Positions 35,006-44,201 of a DNA stretch of 64,000 bases are shown here, piece after piece; the first letter of the stretch is position 1, and each line of letters opens with the position of its first letter. The position numbers and the translations under genes are program-made. The stretch is from assembly GCA_965261725.1 (NCBI GenBank), contig CBDHDU010000015.1, positions 1 to 64,000 on the forward strand, in the 5' to 3' direction. Under the pieces are notes generated by a model, which had not been told where the DNA came from, ran no database searches, and saw only the letters and a program-made list of their open reading frames with translations. The DNA comes from CANDOC01 sp965261725. Its GTDB lineage: Bacteria > Pseudomonadota > Gammaproteobacteria > Pseudomonadales > Endozoicomonadaceae.

Positions 35006-36400
35006 TTACTGCCGACAGAAAGACGCCATGGTTTCAACATGCGCTGTCTGCGGGAACATATCCATTATCCCCAGCTGCTCAAGCTTATAGCCTCTGGCAT
35101 TAATCAGCGTAGCATCTCTGACAAAAGTTCCCGGATTACAGGACACATAGACAATCCGTTCCGGCTGCCACTGCTCCAGCAGGGAAATAATACCACCAGC
35201 TCCGGCGCGCGGTGGATCAAGAAGAATTTTGTCGTATTTTTGCTGCGCCCATTCAGCCGATGAAGGCTGACGCAGGTCTTCCACATAAAAGTCAGCTTCC
35301 AACTGATGTGCTGATGCATTCATCTGTGCACGCGCTACTGAAGTATGCGAACCTTCCACACCTGTCACTTTCACATTAGATTTGACCGCAGCAGGCAGAG
35401 CAAAATTCCCGAGACCACAGTAAAGATCAAGTAAAGTATTACCCTCTTCCAGCTGCAGCCACTCAATCGCCTGTTTCACCATTAAACGGTTAATACCGCG
35501 ATTGACCTGAGTGAAATCACTCGGCAGATATTTAAGCTGCAGGTCATAATCCGGTAACCCATAGGATAGCCAGGGCTGTTCCATATTCTCTGCATACAGG
35601 CACTCAGAAGAACCATCCTCATTGCGCAGAAATACACCGATATGGTTAAGCTCGCCGAATTCGATAAAAGCCTGCCTGTCATTACGGGTTAACTTTTTTG
35701 ATGCCTCTAACAAAATAGCCTGAGAATCATCCCCCGTATCCAGATCAACACGCTGAACGCCACGGCCATGCTGATTCAACAGCTCCCGAAGCAAAGGCAG
35801 CAGTTTTTGCAACGAATCCACCAGCAACGGGCATGTTTTGATATCACAGACTTTGTGACTACCCAGCTCCCGAAAACCCAGCTGCAAATTGCCTTTATGC
35901 CAGTTTACCGTCAGCCCTGCGCGTGAACGAATACCATAGGCCGGACCGATTAATGGCGGTACAACCTTTTCCGGAATAATATTTTCCTGACGTGCCAGCA
36001 GTTCCAAAACCTGCTGCTGCTTTTCCAGCAACTGACGCTCATGGCTGACATGCTGCCAGACACAACCGCCACAGCGGCCATAATAACCACATACCGGTTC
36101 AACCCGGTCCGCTGCCGGTTCCAGTACAGATATCAGTTCAGCTTCATCAAAGCGGCGACCGGAACGAGTAACTTTTGCGGATACTTTTTCGCCCGGCACG
36201 GTGCCGGGCACAAAAATAACTTTACCTGCACTGTCTTCAGCACGTTTCCGCAAACCTGAAACCGAACGCCGTGCCGGTTTGGCTTTGTTCAGCTGTCGCA
36301 CAATACCACGACCGTCATGGCTTAAACCATGAACCGTCAACTCAATTGTTTCATTCGGCCTGGAACGCTGCCGGTTACCACTGTTTTTTAACATCAGCAC
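35006..36400 (-). CDS. rlmD: 23S rRNA (uracil(1939)-C5)-methyltransferase RlmD
   Basis: A 464-residue enzyme: N-terminal TRAM domain, [4Fe-4S] site CGYYGRCGGCVWQH, SAM motifs LDLYCGLGNFALPAA, KILLDPPRAGAGG, and catalytic YVSCNPGTFVRDA. The TRAM domain carries an extra basic segment of about 25 residues (KAKPARRSVSGLRKRAEDS, ~40-60) before GKVIFVPGTVPGE, not seen in E. coli-type RlmD. The 257 bp between it and relA hold nothing recognisable apart from the relA promoter region. Confidence 0.93.
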   Translation of the reverse strand: MLMLKNSGNRQRSRPNETIELTVHGLSHDGRGIVRQLNKAKPARRSVSGLRKRAEDSAGKVIFVPGTVPGEKVSAKVTRSGRRFDEAELISVLEPAADRVEPVCGYYGRCGGCVWQHVSHERQLLEKQQQVLELLARQENIIPEKVVPPLIGPAYGIRSRAGLTVNWHKGNLQLGFRELGSHKVCDIKTCPLLVDSLQKLLPLLRELLNQHGRGVQRVDLDTGDDSQAILLEASKKLTRNDRQAFIEFGELNHIGVFLRNEDGSSECLYAENMEQPWLSYGLPDYDLQLKYLPSDFTQVNRGINRLMVKQAIEWLQLEEGNTLLDLYCGLGNFALPAAVKSNVKVTGVEGSHTSVARAQMNASAHQLEADFYVEDLRQPSSAEWAQQKYDKILLDPPRAGAGGIISLLEQWQPERIVYVSCNPGTFVRDATLINARGYKLEQLGIMDMFPQTAHVETMASFCRQ

Positions 36401-36443
36401 ATCATGTCAGATAGAAAACTAATATGAATGAAGCACATTCATA

Positions 36444-37373
36444 TCAAGGAGTATCAAATACTCCGGTAGAAAGATAGCGATCCCCCCGGTCGCAGATAAT
36501 GGTGACGATAACCGCGTTTTCCAACCCCTCAGCCAGACGCAGTGCTCCGGCAACCGCACCGCCGGATGACACACCACAACACAAACCTTCTTCCCGCGCT
36601 AGCCGGCGCATGGTTTTAACAGCCTCTTCATTACTGACATCCAGAATATGGTCAACGCGGGCGCTGTCATAAATTTCAGGCAGATAGGCTTCCGACCAGC
36701 GACGAATCCCCGGAATACTTTCCCCTTCCGATGGTTGCAGCCCGACAATATCAATCGCCGGATTCTGTTCCTTAAGGAAGCGGGAAGTACCCATAATCGT
36801 ACCGGTCGTGCCCATCGCACTGACAAAATGAGTAATGGAGCCCTGAGTCTGCTCCCAGATTTCCGGACCAGTGCCCTGATAGTGAGCCAGCGGATTATCC
36901 TGGTTGGCAAACTGGTTTAAAACCCGTCCTTTGCCTTCTGCTTCCATTGCCAGCGCCAAGTCGCGTGCACCTTCCATTCCTTCTGTTGCCGCAGAAACCA
37001 GAATCAGTTCTGCACCATAGGCTGTCATCGATGCACGACGCTCGTTGCTCATATTATCCGGCATTACCAGCACCATCCGGTAACCTTTAATCGCCGCCGC
37101 CATTGCCAGTGCAATGCCAGTATTACCACTGGTGGCTTCAATCAACGTATCACCCGGTTTAATTAAACCTTTGGCCTCAGCCTCCCCGATCATCGACAAT
37201 GCCGCTCTGTCTTTAACGGAACCCGCCGGATTGTTGCCTTCCAGTTTGAGCAGAATCGTATTATTCGTAGTATTCATTCGCTGCAGGCGAATAAGAGGCG
37301 TATTCCCGACCAGTTGTTCTATTGTAGGGTAATGCATGGCAGTGGCAGGAACCTCGCTGATACGCTGACTCAT
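36444..37373 (-). CDS. cysM: Cysteine synthase B
   Basis: A 309-residue PLP enzyme with QLVGNTPLIRLQRM, the PLP-lysine in NPAGSVKDRAALSMIGEAEA, EATSGNTGIALAMAAAIKGY and GTTGTIMGTSRFLKE, followed by GVSSGGAVAGALR. The short loop after EAYLPEIYD and overall similarity favour CysM over CysK. Makes cysteine from O-acetylserine and sulfide or thiosulfate. An internal ATG at 37337, with GAGG upstream, could be the true start. Confidence 0.9.
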   Translation of the reverse strand: MSQRISEVPATAMHYPTIEQLVGNTPLIRLQRMNTTNNTILLKLEGNNPAGSVKDRAALSMIGEAEAKGLIKPGDTLIEATSGNTGIALAMAAAIKGYRMVLVMPDNMSNERRASMTAYGAELILVSAATEGMEGARDLALAMEAEGKGRVLNQFANQDNPLAHYQGTGPEIWEQTQGSITHFVSAMGTTGTIMGTSRFLKEQNPAIDIVGLQPSEGESIPGIRRWSEAYLPEIYDSARVDHILDVSNEEAVKTMRRLAREEGLCCGVSSGGAVAGALRLAEGLENAVIVTIICDRGDRYLSTGVFDTP

Positions 37374-37446
37374 TAATCTAACGACAGTACTAACACTGCC
37401 CGAAACTGTCGCGATAATACCTGAAGTTTCGGGCTGACGTTATTGA

Positions 37447-38277
37447 TCAGTCATAAATCGTAGGGATTGGCTGTCGTTTATGCTGAGTGGCTTTATAAAT
37501 ACCAATAATACGCTGTTCAACTGATTCACCGACGGCTTTGCCTTCCAGAAAGTCATCAATCTGATCATAAGTCAGGCCTAAAGCAACCTCGTCTTCCAGC
37601 TGAGGACGTTCCTCTTCCAAATCAGCTGTCGGGGCTTTCACCACCAGCTTTTCAGGTGCACCAAGATAACTGGCCAGCTGACGAACCTGACGCTTGTTCA
37701 GCCCAAACAGTGGCGCCAGGTCACAAGCCCCATCACCGTGTTTAGTGTAGAAACCGGTGACATTTTCAGCGCTGTGATCGGTTCCGGCAACCAGCCCACC
37801 CATCAAACCTGCAATTTCATACTGGGTAACCATGCGCAACCGGGCTTTGACATTGCCCTTCACAAAATCAACTTTATCTGCCGCACAGGTTTCAATACCT
37901 GCAGCCGCTACCGCCGCCAGTGTTTCACTATGAACACCATCAACACCGGTTTTTACATTGACCGTAACCAGCTTGTCGGGCTGAATAAACTGACAGGCTA
38001 ACTGGGCTTCATCTTCATCCTGCTGGACACCGTAAGGCAGGCGGACCGCGACAAACTGATATACCGGCTGTTCCAGCGCTTTATTCAGCCCATCAACAGC
38101 CAGCTGACATAACCGCCCGGTAACGCTGGAATCCACACCACCACTGATCCCGAGAACCAACGCTTTGCAGCCGGACTCATTCATTTTTTTCTGAATAAAA
38201 GCCACTCGGCGCTGTACTTCAAATTCAGGCTCAATCTGCGCCTGCACTTTCATTGCTTCGAGGATCTGTCCTTTCAC
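37447..38277 (-). CDS. nadE: NH3-dependent NAD+ synthetase
   Basis: A 276-residue protein of the ammonia-dependent NadE type with the PP-loop LGISGGVDSSVTGRL, RLPYGVQQDEDEAQ, NVKARLRMVTQYEIAG, and VAGTDHSAENVTGFYTKHGD. No amidohydrolase domain. Starts with GTG at 38277 with GGAG upstream; an ATG at 38253 is an alternative. Completes NAD synthesis that begins with NadB at 53695. The gap to cysM holds a GCCCGAAACT/AGTTTCGGGC stem without a clear T-run. Confidence 0.93.
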   Translation of the reverse strand: MKGQILEAMKVQAQIEPEFEVQRRVAFIQKKMNESGCKALVLGISGGVDSSVTGRLCQLAVDGLNKALEQPVYQFVAVRLPYGVQQDEDEAQLACQFIQPDKLVTVNVKTGVDGVHSETLAAVAAAGIETCAADKVDFVKGNVKARLRMVTQYEIAGLMGGLVAGTDHSAENVTGFYTKHGDGACDLAPLFGLNKRQVRQLASYLGAPEKLVVKAPTADLEEERPQLEDEVALGLTYDQIDDFLEGKAVGESVEQRIIGIYKATQHKRQPIPTIYD

Positions 38278-38420
38278 GTTCTACTCCGGTTAGTGCATGG
38301 AAAGCAGTGCTAATTTACCACCAGATCAGCGGCACGTAACCTTTTGACTTAACAATACATTTATGTGTCATTAGGTTTAAGAATTACAACAACTCCTGTC
38401 AGACATGAGGTTACGTCTAT

Positions 38421-39344
38421 ATGGAATATACAACTCTGGAGCGGGCTCAGTATTCCGAGTATATCGCCAGTATTGCTGTGGTTATTTTATCCGCACTGCT
38501 GCTCACCTACGAAATGGCCTGGAAACTGTTTAAACGCGGCTTCGAAGCACGTGAACTGGCCGACATTTTTTCCAGCGTTATCGCTTACTGCGGTTATTTT
38601 GGTGTGGGCGTTTTATATTTCGGCATTATTTTGTCAGCTTATTACTGGGCTGCTGAATTTGCTGTATTGACCATTGAAGACTCCCCGCTGAGTTTTGCAA
38701 TCTGCTTCCTTTTAGCTGACTTTGCTTATTACTGGCACCACCGGGCGGCTCACCGTATTAATTTCTTCTGGGCCACCCATTCTGTACATCACAGCTCCCC
38801 TTACATGAACATTGCTGTCGCCTATCGCTTTGGCCCTCTTGATGGAGCCGTATCTGCGCTGTTTCATCTGCCGCTGGTATTGCTCGGATTTAACCCACTG
38901 ATTGTATTGATCTGTGAAAACTTGCATCAGTTTTATCAGACGCTACTGCATACCGAACGGTGTCGAAAACTGGGCTTTCTGGAAAAAGTATTTAACACAC
39001 CCTCCCATCACCGGGTTCATCATGGCTCAGACTGGAAATATCTGGACAAGAACTACGGCAGCGTACTGATAATCTGGGATAAACTCTTCGGTACTTTCAA
39101 AGAAGAAGACACTCGTCCAACGTATGACTTAACCATTCCGGTTAATACCGCTAACCCTGTTGCTGTTTTCTTTCACGGTTATTATCGCATGTTGCAGGAT
39201 TTAACCCGCGCCAGAAGTGCAGGAGATGTCTTCGGTATTATTTTCCGCAGCCCGACCTGGCGCTATTACCGCTTTCAGCAACCAAAAGAAGAAAATATTC
39301 CCTCCGGTATTCCTCAACAGTCTGAAGCCAAAGATCAGCTGTAA
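38421..39344 (+). CDS. Sterol desaturase / fatty acid hydroxylase family protein
   Basis: A 307-residue di-iron membrane oxygenase with several membrane helices and the His clusters YYWHHRAAHRINFFWATHSV, HSVHHSS and HRVHHGSDWKYLDKNYG. Family members hydroxylate or desaturate lipids. GAGGT precedes the ATG. Substrate unknown. Divergent from nadE. Confidence 0.88.
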   Translation: MEYTTLERAQYSEYIASIAVVILSALLLTYEMAWKLFKRGFEARELADIFSSVIAYCGYFGVGVLYFGIILSAYYWAAEFAVLTIEDSPLSFAICFLLADFAYYWHHRAAHRINFFWATHSVHHSSPYMNIAVAYRFGPLDGAVSALFHLPLVLLGFNPLIVLICENLHQFYQTLLHTERCRKLGFLEKVFNTPSHHRVHHGSDWKYLDKNYGSVLIIWDKLFGTFKEEDTRPTYDLTIPVNTANPVAVFFHGYYRMLQDLTRARSAGDVFGIIFRSPTWRYYRFQQPKEENIPSGIPQQSEAKDQL

Positions 39345-39500
39345 TACCTATTTGCTACCAACCATAAACTTTGGTCAGTCCAGTCAAACCTGTTTACCCC
39401 CATATAGACTGCGACTGACCTTTTTTCTTCAAGCCCGCTATTAAATACATAAACTGAGAGTGATATGCTTGCGCCCTTTTTAGTGACCAGTGACGCTACC

Positions 39501-40286
39501 ATGAAAAAAGCCCCCTTCTTTGCAGCACTGCTGCTAGCCACCAGTAGCGGCACTCATGCCGTAGACTGGGACAGTATTAAGGATAAAGCCTCTGAACTTG
39601 GTAATACGGCAATCGACGTAAGCAAAGACGCCTGGGACGCCACATCAGAATGGAGTGTTGAAGCCTGGGAAAGCTCTTCTGAATGGGCAGCTCATGCACT
39701 GGATCAAGCGGGCGACTGGAGTGAAGATGCCCTTGAAAAAGGTAAGGAGTGGGCAGCAGTCGGCGAAAAAAAACTGGAAACCATGCTCGAACCAGAGAGC
39801 CCTGCTGAGGCTAGAAAAGCACTAGACACCATGGCGGATGTTACCCTAGTCAAACTGTTCAGTGAACACCCGATAGCCAAACCCCTGTTTGACAGCGCTT
39901 ATGGCTATGCCGTTTTTGATTCCCGCAAGTTCTCGCTGGTACTTCACACCAATGGTGGTTCTGGTGTTGCCATCAACCGCAAGGCCGGCAAGCATATTTA
40001 TATGAATATGTTTGGTGCAGGGCTGGCGGTGGGGATTGGAGGAAAGTTTTATCAACAGGTGATGTTATTCCAGAACAAGGACAGCTTTGAGCAGTTTGTT
40101 AATGACGGCTGGGATAAAGGCTGGGAAGGCAGCAGTGAAGTCAGTGCCGTAGCCTGGGATGAATCCGTCGAACTTAGCACTAAATATAATGGTGGGCTGG
40201 CTATCTTTGTATTAAACGATAAGGGCTTACTGCTGGATGCCAACATTACGGGCAGCAAGTACTGGCGCGACAGTGATCTCAACTGA
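39501..40286 (+). CDS. Secreted SYLF-domain (Ysc84-like) lipid-binding protein
   Basis: Signal peptide MKKAPFFAALLLATSSGTHA, then a Trp/Ser/Glu-rich segment with repeats of the type WSxEAWxSSSEWA (residues ~25-75), then a SYLF domain with YGYAVFDSRKFSLVLHTNGG, the typical strand pattern, and GLLLDANITGSKYWR at the end. SYLF domains bind phosphoinositides or other lipids; bacterial members are outer-membrane or periplasmic. The ATG at 39465 with GAGAG upstream is an alternative start and would give a longer leader. Confidence 0.8.
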   Translation: MKKAPFFAALLLATSSGTHAVDWDSIKDKASELGNTAIDVSKDAWDATSEWSVEAWESSSEWAAHALDQAGDWSEDALEKGKEWAAVGEKKLETMLEPESPAEARKALDTMADVTLVKLFSEHPIAKPLFDSAYGYAVFDSRKFSLVLHTNGGSGVAINRKAGKHIYMNMFGAGLAVGIGGKFYQQVMLFQNKDSFEQFVNDGWDKGWEGSSEVSAVAWDESVELSTKYNGGLAIFVLNDKGLLLDANITGSKYWRDSDLN

Positions 40287-40366
40287 GTTTAATTTGAGCA
40301 AATATTTGTTATGTTAACCTAGTAATTGATATAAAAAGTAAAACAAACATAAACCAAGGATTGGTC

Positions 40367-41332
40367 ATGCCCACGAAGATAACCTCCAGCAACAGCACGG
40401 TGCCGTTAACTCGTGGGCAAAGAGCCGTCGCCAATATAAAACGTTTTGGCTCCTGGGTTGCGAATGGTATCAAAAGGCTGATCAGTTTTTTTTCACCCAA
40501 AAAAAAATATATTAATACTGACAACCAGACTCGATACCCCGCAGAACAGCACCCGCTAAAAGCACGCAATGTAAAACCGCAAGGCGCTCCGGGCACTCAG
40601 CCTACCGACGAACAGCATCCCTCCAAAATACATAACGCAAAAATTCAGGACAATACACCCGCAGCGCCAACACAAAACCTCGACCCTGTTAACATGCTTG
40701 AAGTTAAACAGCTGCTTCAGCAAAAGCTGAAAGATAACTTTGCCAAACAGCTTGAGCTGATGACAGAAATGGGCAAGGCTGAAAGATTACCCAGACAATA
40801 TTACCGTACTGACTTACCTCCCGTTCAGCCTAGGCCCTGCGGGCTAGCCGAGATATTTATAGAGCAACATCTCGGCGGCCTTGGTCTCGAGGGTCGTAAA
40901 GAAATACTGGATCGAGAACGAGATGAGTTAGTTGAGGCACTGCATATTCTGGAGAGCCAAGACATCGAAAAAATGCAACGCATCATTGACAATGCTCACA
41001 ACCTCGATGATGCCGATGAAGCAAGCCTGGATTCTTCACTCACCGATTCGATGCTTTTACGAAGCCTTGAAAGACTTTTAAATTCAGAACAGAGCAGCCT
41101 CAGCCCTGAGGATGAGGCGTCTCTAAGAGAAGGGCTTGCTGAACTTGAAAACGATGATATGTCAAAATGGAAAACAGAATACTCTGATTCAATAATCAAA
41201 GAATTTGAGGCAATGGTTAACGAGCCAAACCCTGATCAACAGGCATCGATGAAATCCGACATTCTCGACAGCACGTCAGTATCAGATTTTTCTCTGAATA
41301 CTGATAATGACGACACACCGCCAAAGGAATAA
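40367..41332 (+). CDS. Hypothetical disordered/helical protein, effector-like
   Basis: The 321-residue product starts at ATG 40367 with AAGGA six bases upstream. Residues 1-15 are Ser/Thr/Asn-rich, followed by an amphipathic basic helix (AVANIKRFGSWVANGIKRLI). A short internal repeat follows at about 60-95 (EQHPLKARNVKPQ / EQHPSKIHNAKIQ), then a helical, strongly acidic C-terminal half rich in Ser, Asp, Glu and Leu. No known domain. The composition is like host-directed secreted proteins, but no chaperone is adjacent. It converges on acpS. Confidence 0.55.
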   Translation: MPTKITSSNSTVPLTRGQRAVANIKRFGSWVANGIKRLISFFSPKKKYINTDNQTRYPAEQHPLKARNVKPQGAPGTQPTDEQHPSKIHNAKIQDNTPAAPTQNLDPVNMLEVKQLLQQKLKDNFAKQLELMTEMGKAERLPRQYYRTDLPPVQPRPCGLAEIFIEQHLGGLGLEGRKEILDRERDELVEALHILESQDIEKMQRIIDNAHNLDDADEASLDSSLTDSMLLRSLERLLNSEQSSLSPEDEASLREGLAELENDDMSKWKTEYSDSIIKEFEAMVNEPNPDQQASMKSDILDSTSVSDFSLNTDNDDTPPKE

Positions 41333-41346
41333 ATCAGAAAACAGAT

Positions 41347-41724
41347 TTAAGCAGATAAAATAACAAAAGCAACGGCCATATCTTTTTCATCAGACAGGCT
41401 GATATGAACTGATGCGCCTCCTCGCTGCTTAAACAAGGTTTCAGCATGGCCTGAAAGCGTCAGTACAGGCTGCCCGCTTTCAAGGTTAGTCACCTCAAAC
41501 TGCTGAAATGACACACCCCGCCCAATACCGGTGCCCAGCGCTTTTGACGCCGCTTCCTTGGCTGCAAAGCGTGAAGCAAGGTAAACCGGTGAGCGTTTAC
41601 GGCGTTCATATTCAGCCTGCTCAACCGGCGTCAGAATGCGCTCGACAAAACGATCACCCTGTCGTTCAATCGTTTCCTCAAGCCGGGCGATCTGAATAAT
41701 ATCCGTCCCTATCCCAATAATCAT
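41347..41724 (-). CDS. acpS: Holo-[acyl-carrier-protein] synthase
   Basis: A 125-residue protein beginning MIIGIGTDIIQIARLEETIE with RFAAKEAASKALGTGIGRGV (Mg/CoA site) and HISLSDEKDMAVAFVIL. It transfers phosphopantetheine to apo-ACP. Overlaps pdxJ by four bases at the end of the lepA-...-acpS gene block. Confidence 0.95.
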   Translation of the reverse strand: MIIGIGTDIIQIARLEETIERQGDRFVERILTPVEQAEYERRKRSPVYLASRFAAKEAASKALGTGIGRGVSFQQFEVTNLESGQPVLTLSGHAETLFKQRGGASVHISLSDEKDMAVAFVILSA

Positions 41725-42476
41725 GAGCGGTGGCAGGCTGATCCCAGTATCAGTTGTTTCATTTCTTTCACGGCATCTTTCAGGCCGACAAACACTGCTC
41801 TGGCAATAATAGAATGCCCGATATTCAGTTCATTAATGCCTTCGATGGCAGCAACCGGTTCAACATTGTGATAGTTCAGGCCATGCCCGGCATTAACAAT
41901 CAGTCCCAGAGAGCGCCCCACTTCAACACCGTCACGAATTCGCTGCAGCTCTGCCGCTAACTCAGCAGGTGTTTCTGCTTCGGCATAAGCACCGGTATGC
42001 AGCTCAATTGCCGGTGCCCCGGCTTGTGCTGCGGCTTTTATCTGTTCAGCATCCGGATCAATAAACAGTGACACTTCACTACCCACTGCCGCCATCCGCT
42101 GACAAACGTCAGTAATCCGTTCAATTTGCCCGGTTACATTCAAACCACCTTCGGTCGTTACTTCTTCTCGCTTCTCAGGCACCAGACAAACATGGGGCGG
42201 ACGAATACGCTCAGCAATACAAACCATTTCTTCAGTCACGGCCATTTCCAAATTCATCCGGGTCTGAAGCGTTTCCCGCATGAGTTCAACATCACGGTCC
42301 TGAATATGACGGCGGTCTTCACGTAGATGCAGGGTAATACCATCAGCACCCGCTTCTTCTGCCAGGAGTGCTGCCTGAAGGGGGTCAGGATAGGTAATCT
42401 TGCGTGCTTCGCGCAAAGTGGCTACGTGATCTATGTTCACCCCCAGCAGAGGGCGTTTATACATATTTACTGTCAT
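41721..42476 (-). CDS. pdxJ: Pyridoxine 5'-phosphate synthase
   Basis: A 251-residue TIM barrel with LLGVNIDHVATLREARKITY, GADGITLHLREDRRHI, and VNAGHGLNYHNV, IGHSIIARAVFVGL. Condenses 1-deoxyxylulose 5-phosphate and aminoacetone 3-phosphate. Start overlaps the recO stop by four bases. Confidence 0.95.
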   Translation of the reverse strand: MTVNMYKRPLLGVNIDHVATLREARKITYPDPLQAALLAEEAGADGITLHLREDRRHIQDRDVELMRETLQTRMNLEMAVTEEMVCIAERIRPPHVCLVPEKREEVTTEGGLNVTGQIERITDVCQRMAAVGSEVSLFIDPDAEQIKAAAQAGAPAIELHTGAYAEAETPAELAAELQRIRDGVEVGRSLGLIVNAGHGLNYHNVEPVAAIEGINELNIGHSIIARAVFVGLKDAVKEMKQLILGSACHRS

Positions 42477-43216
42477 GTGCGTTCTTGAGCCTGTACTTCT
42501 TTCTGACTGCGGTTGGATAATCCCGCCTGTAGCAGCTCACGGCTCCTCAAAGGCCGCGAACCCAGCAACGGTTGCAAAATCCACCTTACCAGTTGCCGCA
42601 TCTGGGTATTCAGATGAGGATTAGTGTAATCATCTTCCTGCCATGCCCGCAGGGCACGACCACTGAAAACCGGCCTTTTTGATAATCGTTCAGGTGCGGC
42701 GACAAAACCGGTTTCATGAATGTACTGGTAACTGGCTTCATCCTGAACTGGCGCTCCATCTGCATCATAAAGCAGGGGCACACCGTAACCCAGAGAATCC
42801 AGTAGCTGCCTTTCAAAACGACGGAGGAGAGGTGCCGCAGGCTCGCCTTCAGCCAGCCCGGCAAGTAATAATGAATAGTTCTGAAATAAACTGTCAGCCG
42901 TCTGTTCCGATGCCATCAGCCGGTAAATCAGCTCATTGGCATAAAAGCCACAAAGCAGCGCCTGACCTTTGAGGCCGAACATCCGTAAAGGTTCAATGCG
43001 GGAAGCACTCTTCAGCGCTCCCCCGCCCCGCCAGCTCAGCATCAAACTGGCAAAGGGCTGAAGGTGCGCAGACTGGGACGTGCGCCGCCCTCTGACGCCT
43101 TTAACAACAACGCCCTGTCGCTGATTTTCTGCCGTTAACAGTTCAGCAATAATACTGGTTTCCCGGTAAGGACGGGTATGCAGTATAAAAGCGATGTGTT
43201 CATCTGACGGCGGCAT
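42473..43216 (-). CDS. recO: DNA repair protein RecO
   Basis: A 247-residue protein with N-terminal OB fold (AFILHTRPYRETSIIAELLT, VVVKGVRGRR) and the helical domain with LCGFYANELIYRLM and FERQLLDSLGYGVPL. Works with RecR to load RecA. The zinc-site Cys of some RecO proteins are absent, as in other gammaproteobacteria. Between era and pdxJ, the usual place. Confidence 0.92.
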   Translation of the reverse strand: MPPSDEHIAFILHTRPYRETSIIAELLTAENQRQGVVVKGVRGRRTSQSAHLQPFASLMLSWRGGGALKSASRIEPLRMFGLKGQALLCGFYANELIYRLMASEQTADSLFQNYSLLLAGLAEGEPAAPLLRRFERQLLDSLGYGVPLLYDADGAPVQDEASYQYIHETGFVAAPERLSKRPVFSGRALRAWQEDDYTNPHLNTQMRQLVRWILQPLLGSRPLRSRELLQAGLSNRSQKEVQAQERT

Positions 43217-43235
43217 CCACTATCCCTGTCAGCGG

Positions 43236-44201
43236 TTATTCCAGATCATAACCCAGGCTGCGCAGCGCCCGGTCATCATCAGACCAGCCAGACTTCACCT
43301 TAACCCAGAGGTTCAGCATGACCTTGCAGTCAAACATCTTTTCCATATCCATCCGGGCATCGCGACCGATGATCTTCATTCGGGAACCCTGATCACCAAT
43401 GACAATACGCTTCTGCCCGGAACGCTCAACCAGAATCAGCGCACTGATATGCAACATCGGTGGTTTATCACCCCGGTCTTCATATTTGAATTCTTCGATT
43501 TCTACCGTCATCTGGTAAGGCAGCTCATCACCGAGCTGACGCATAATTTTTTCACGCACCAGTTCTGCTGCCATAAAGCGTGAGCTGCGGTCGGTAATCT
43601 GATCTTCAGGGAAGTAATGAATCCCTTTTGGCATGTATTCAGTCAGCAGCTCTTCCAGCTTATCAACATTGTTGCCATTTTGGGCGGAGAGCGGAACAAT
43701 CGCTGCAAATTCAAACTTTTCACTCAGTGACTGCAGGCTTTGCATCAGGACTTCACGATCATTAATACGATCGATCTTGTTCACCGCCAGAATAACCGGA
43801 CGGCCACTGCGCTTAACCTTGCCAAGTACCATTTCGTCTTCATCAGTCCAGCGGTCACGGTCAACAATAAAGACGACAGCATCTACATCATTAACAGCGG
43901 TTGCCGCGGCACGATTCATATAGCGGTTAATGGCTTTCTTATCTTCACGGTGCAGTCCCGGCGTATCAACATACAACGTCTGCACACCATTTTCTGTTTT
44001 AATGCCCAGAATCTGATGACGGGTTGTCTGCGGACGGCGGGAGGTAATACTCAGCTTCTGTCCCAGAATCCGGTTCAGCAGGGTTGATTTACCCACATTG
44101 GGACGTCCGACAATGGCGACATAGCCGCAGCGTGTAGCACCTTCATTTACTTCGGAAGCTTCATGGCTTTCAAAATCATTTACATCAGTCATGCTCTTCA
44201 A
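43236..44201 (-). CDS. era: GTPase Era
   Basis: A 321-residue GTPase with G1 GRPNVGKSTLLN, G2 region SRRPQTTRHQILGI, G3 DTPGLH, G4 NKID, and a C-terminal KH domain with ERSGQKRIVIGDQGSRMKII. It has a ~20-residue hydrophilic N-terminal extension. Needed for 16S rRNA maturation. The start overlaps the rnc end; ATG 44192 is an alternative. Confidence 0.95.
   Translation of the reverse strand: MKSMTDVNDFESHEASEVNEGATRCGYVAIVGRPNVGKSTLLNRILGQKLSITSRRPQTTRHQILGIKTENGVQTLYVDTPGLHREDKKAINRYMNRAAATAVNDVDAVVFIVDRDRWTDEDEMVLGKVKRSGRPVILAVNKIDRINDREVLMQSLQSLSEKFEFAAIVPLSAQNGNNVDKLEELLTEYMPKGIHYFPEDQITDRSSRFMAAELVREKIMRQLGDELPYQMTVEIEEFKYEDRGDKPPMLHISALILVERSGQKRIVIGDQGSRMKIIGRDARMDMEKMFDCKVMLNLWVKVKSGWSDDDRALRSLGYDLE

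Noticed and set aside
34422..35090. 222-codon plus-strand frame across the relA start and the relA-rlmD gap
   Set aside because: More than half is antisense to relA and the end is antisense to rlmD; there is no ribosome site or known motif.
37396..37433. GCCCGAAACT ... AGTTTCGGGC stem between nadE and cysM
   Set aside because: The loop is 18 nt and no T-run follows on the nadE strand, so I did not list it as a terminator.
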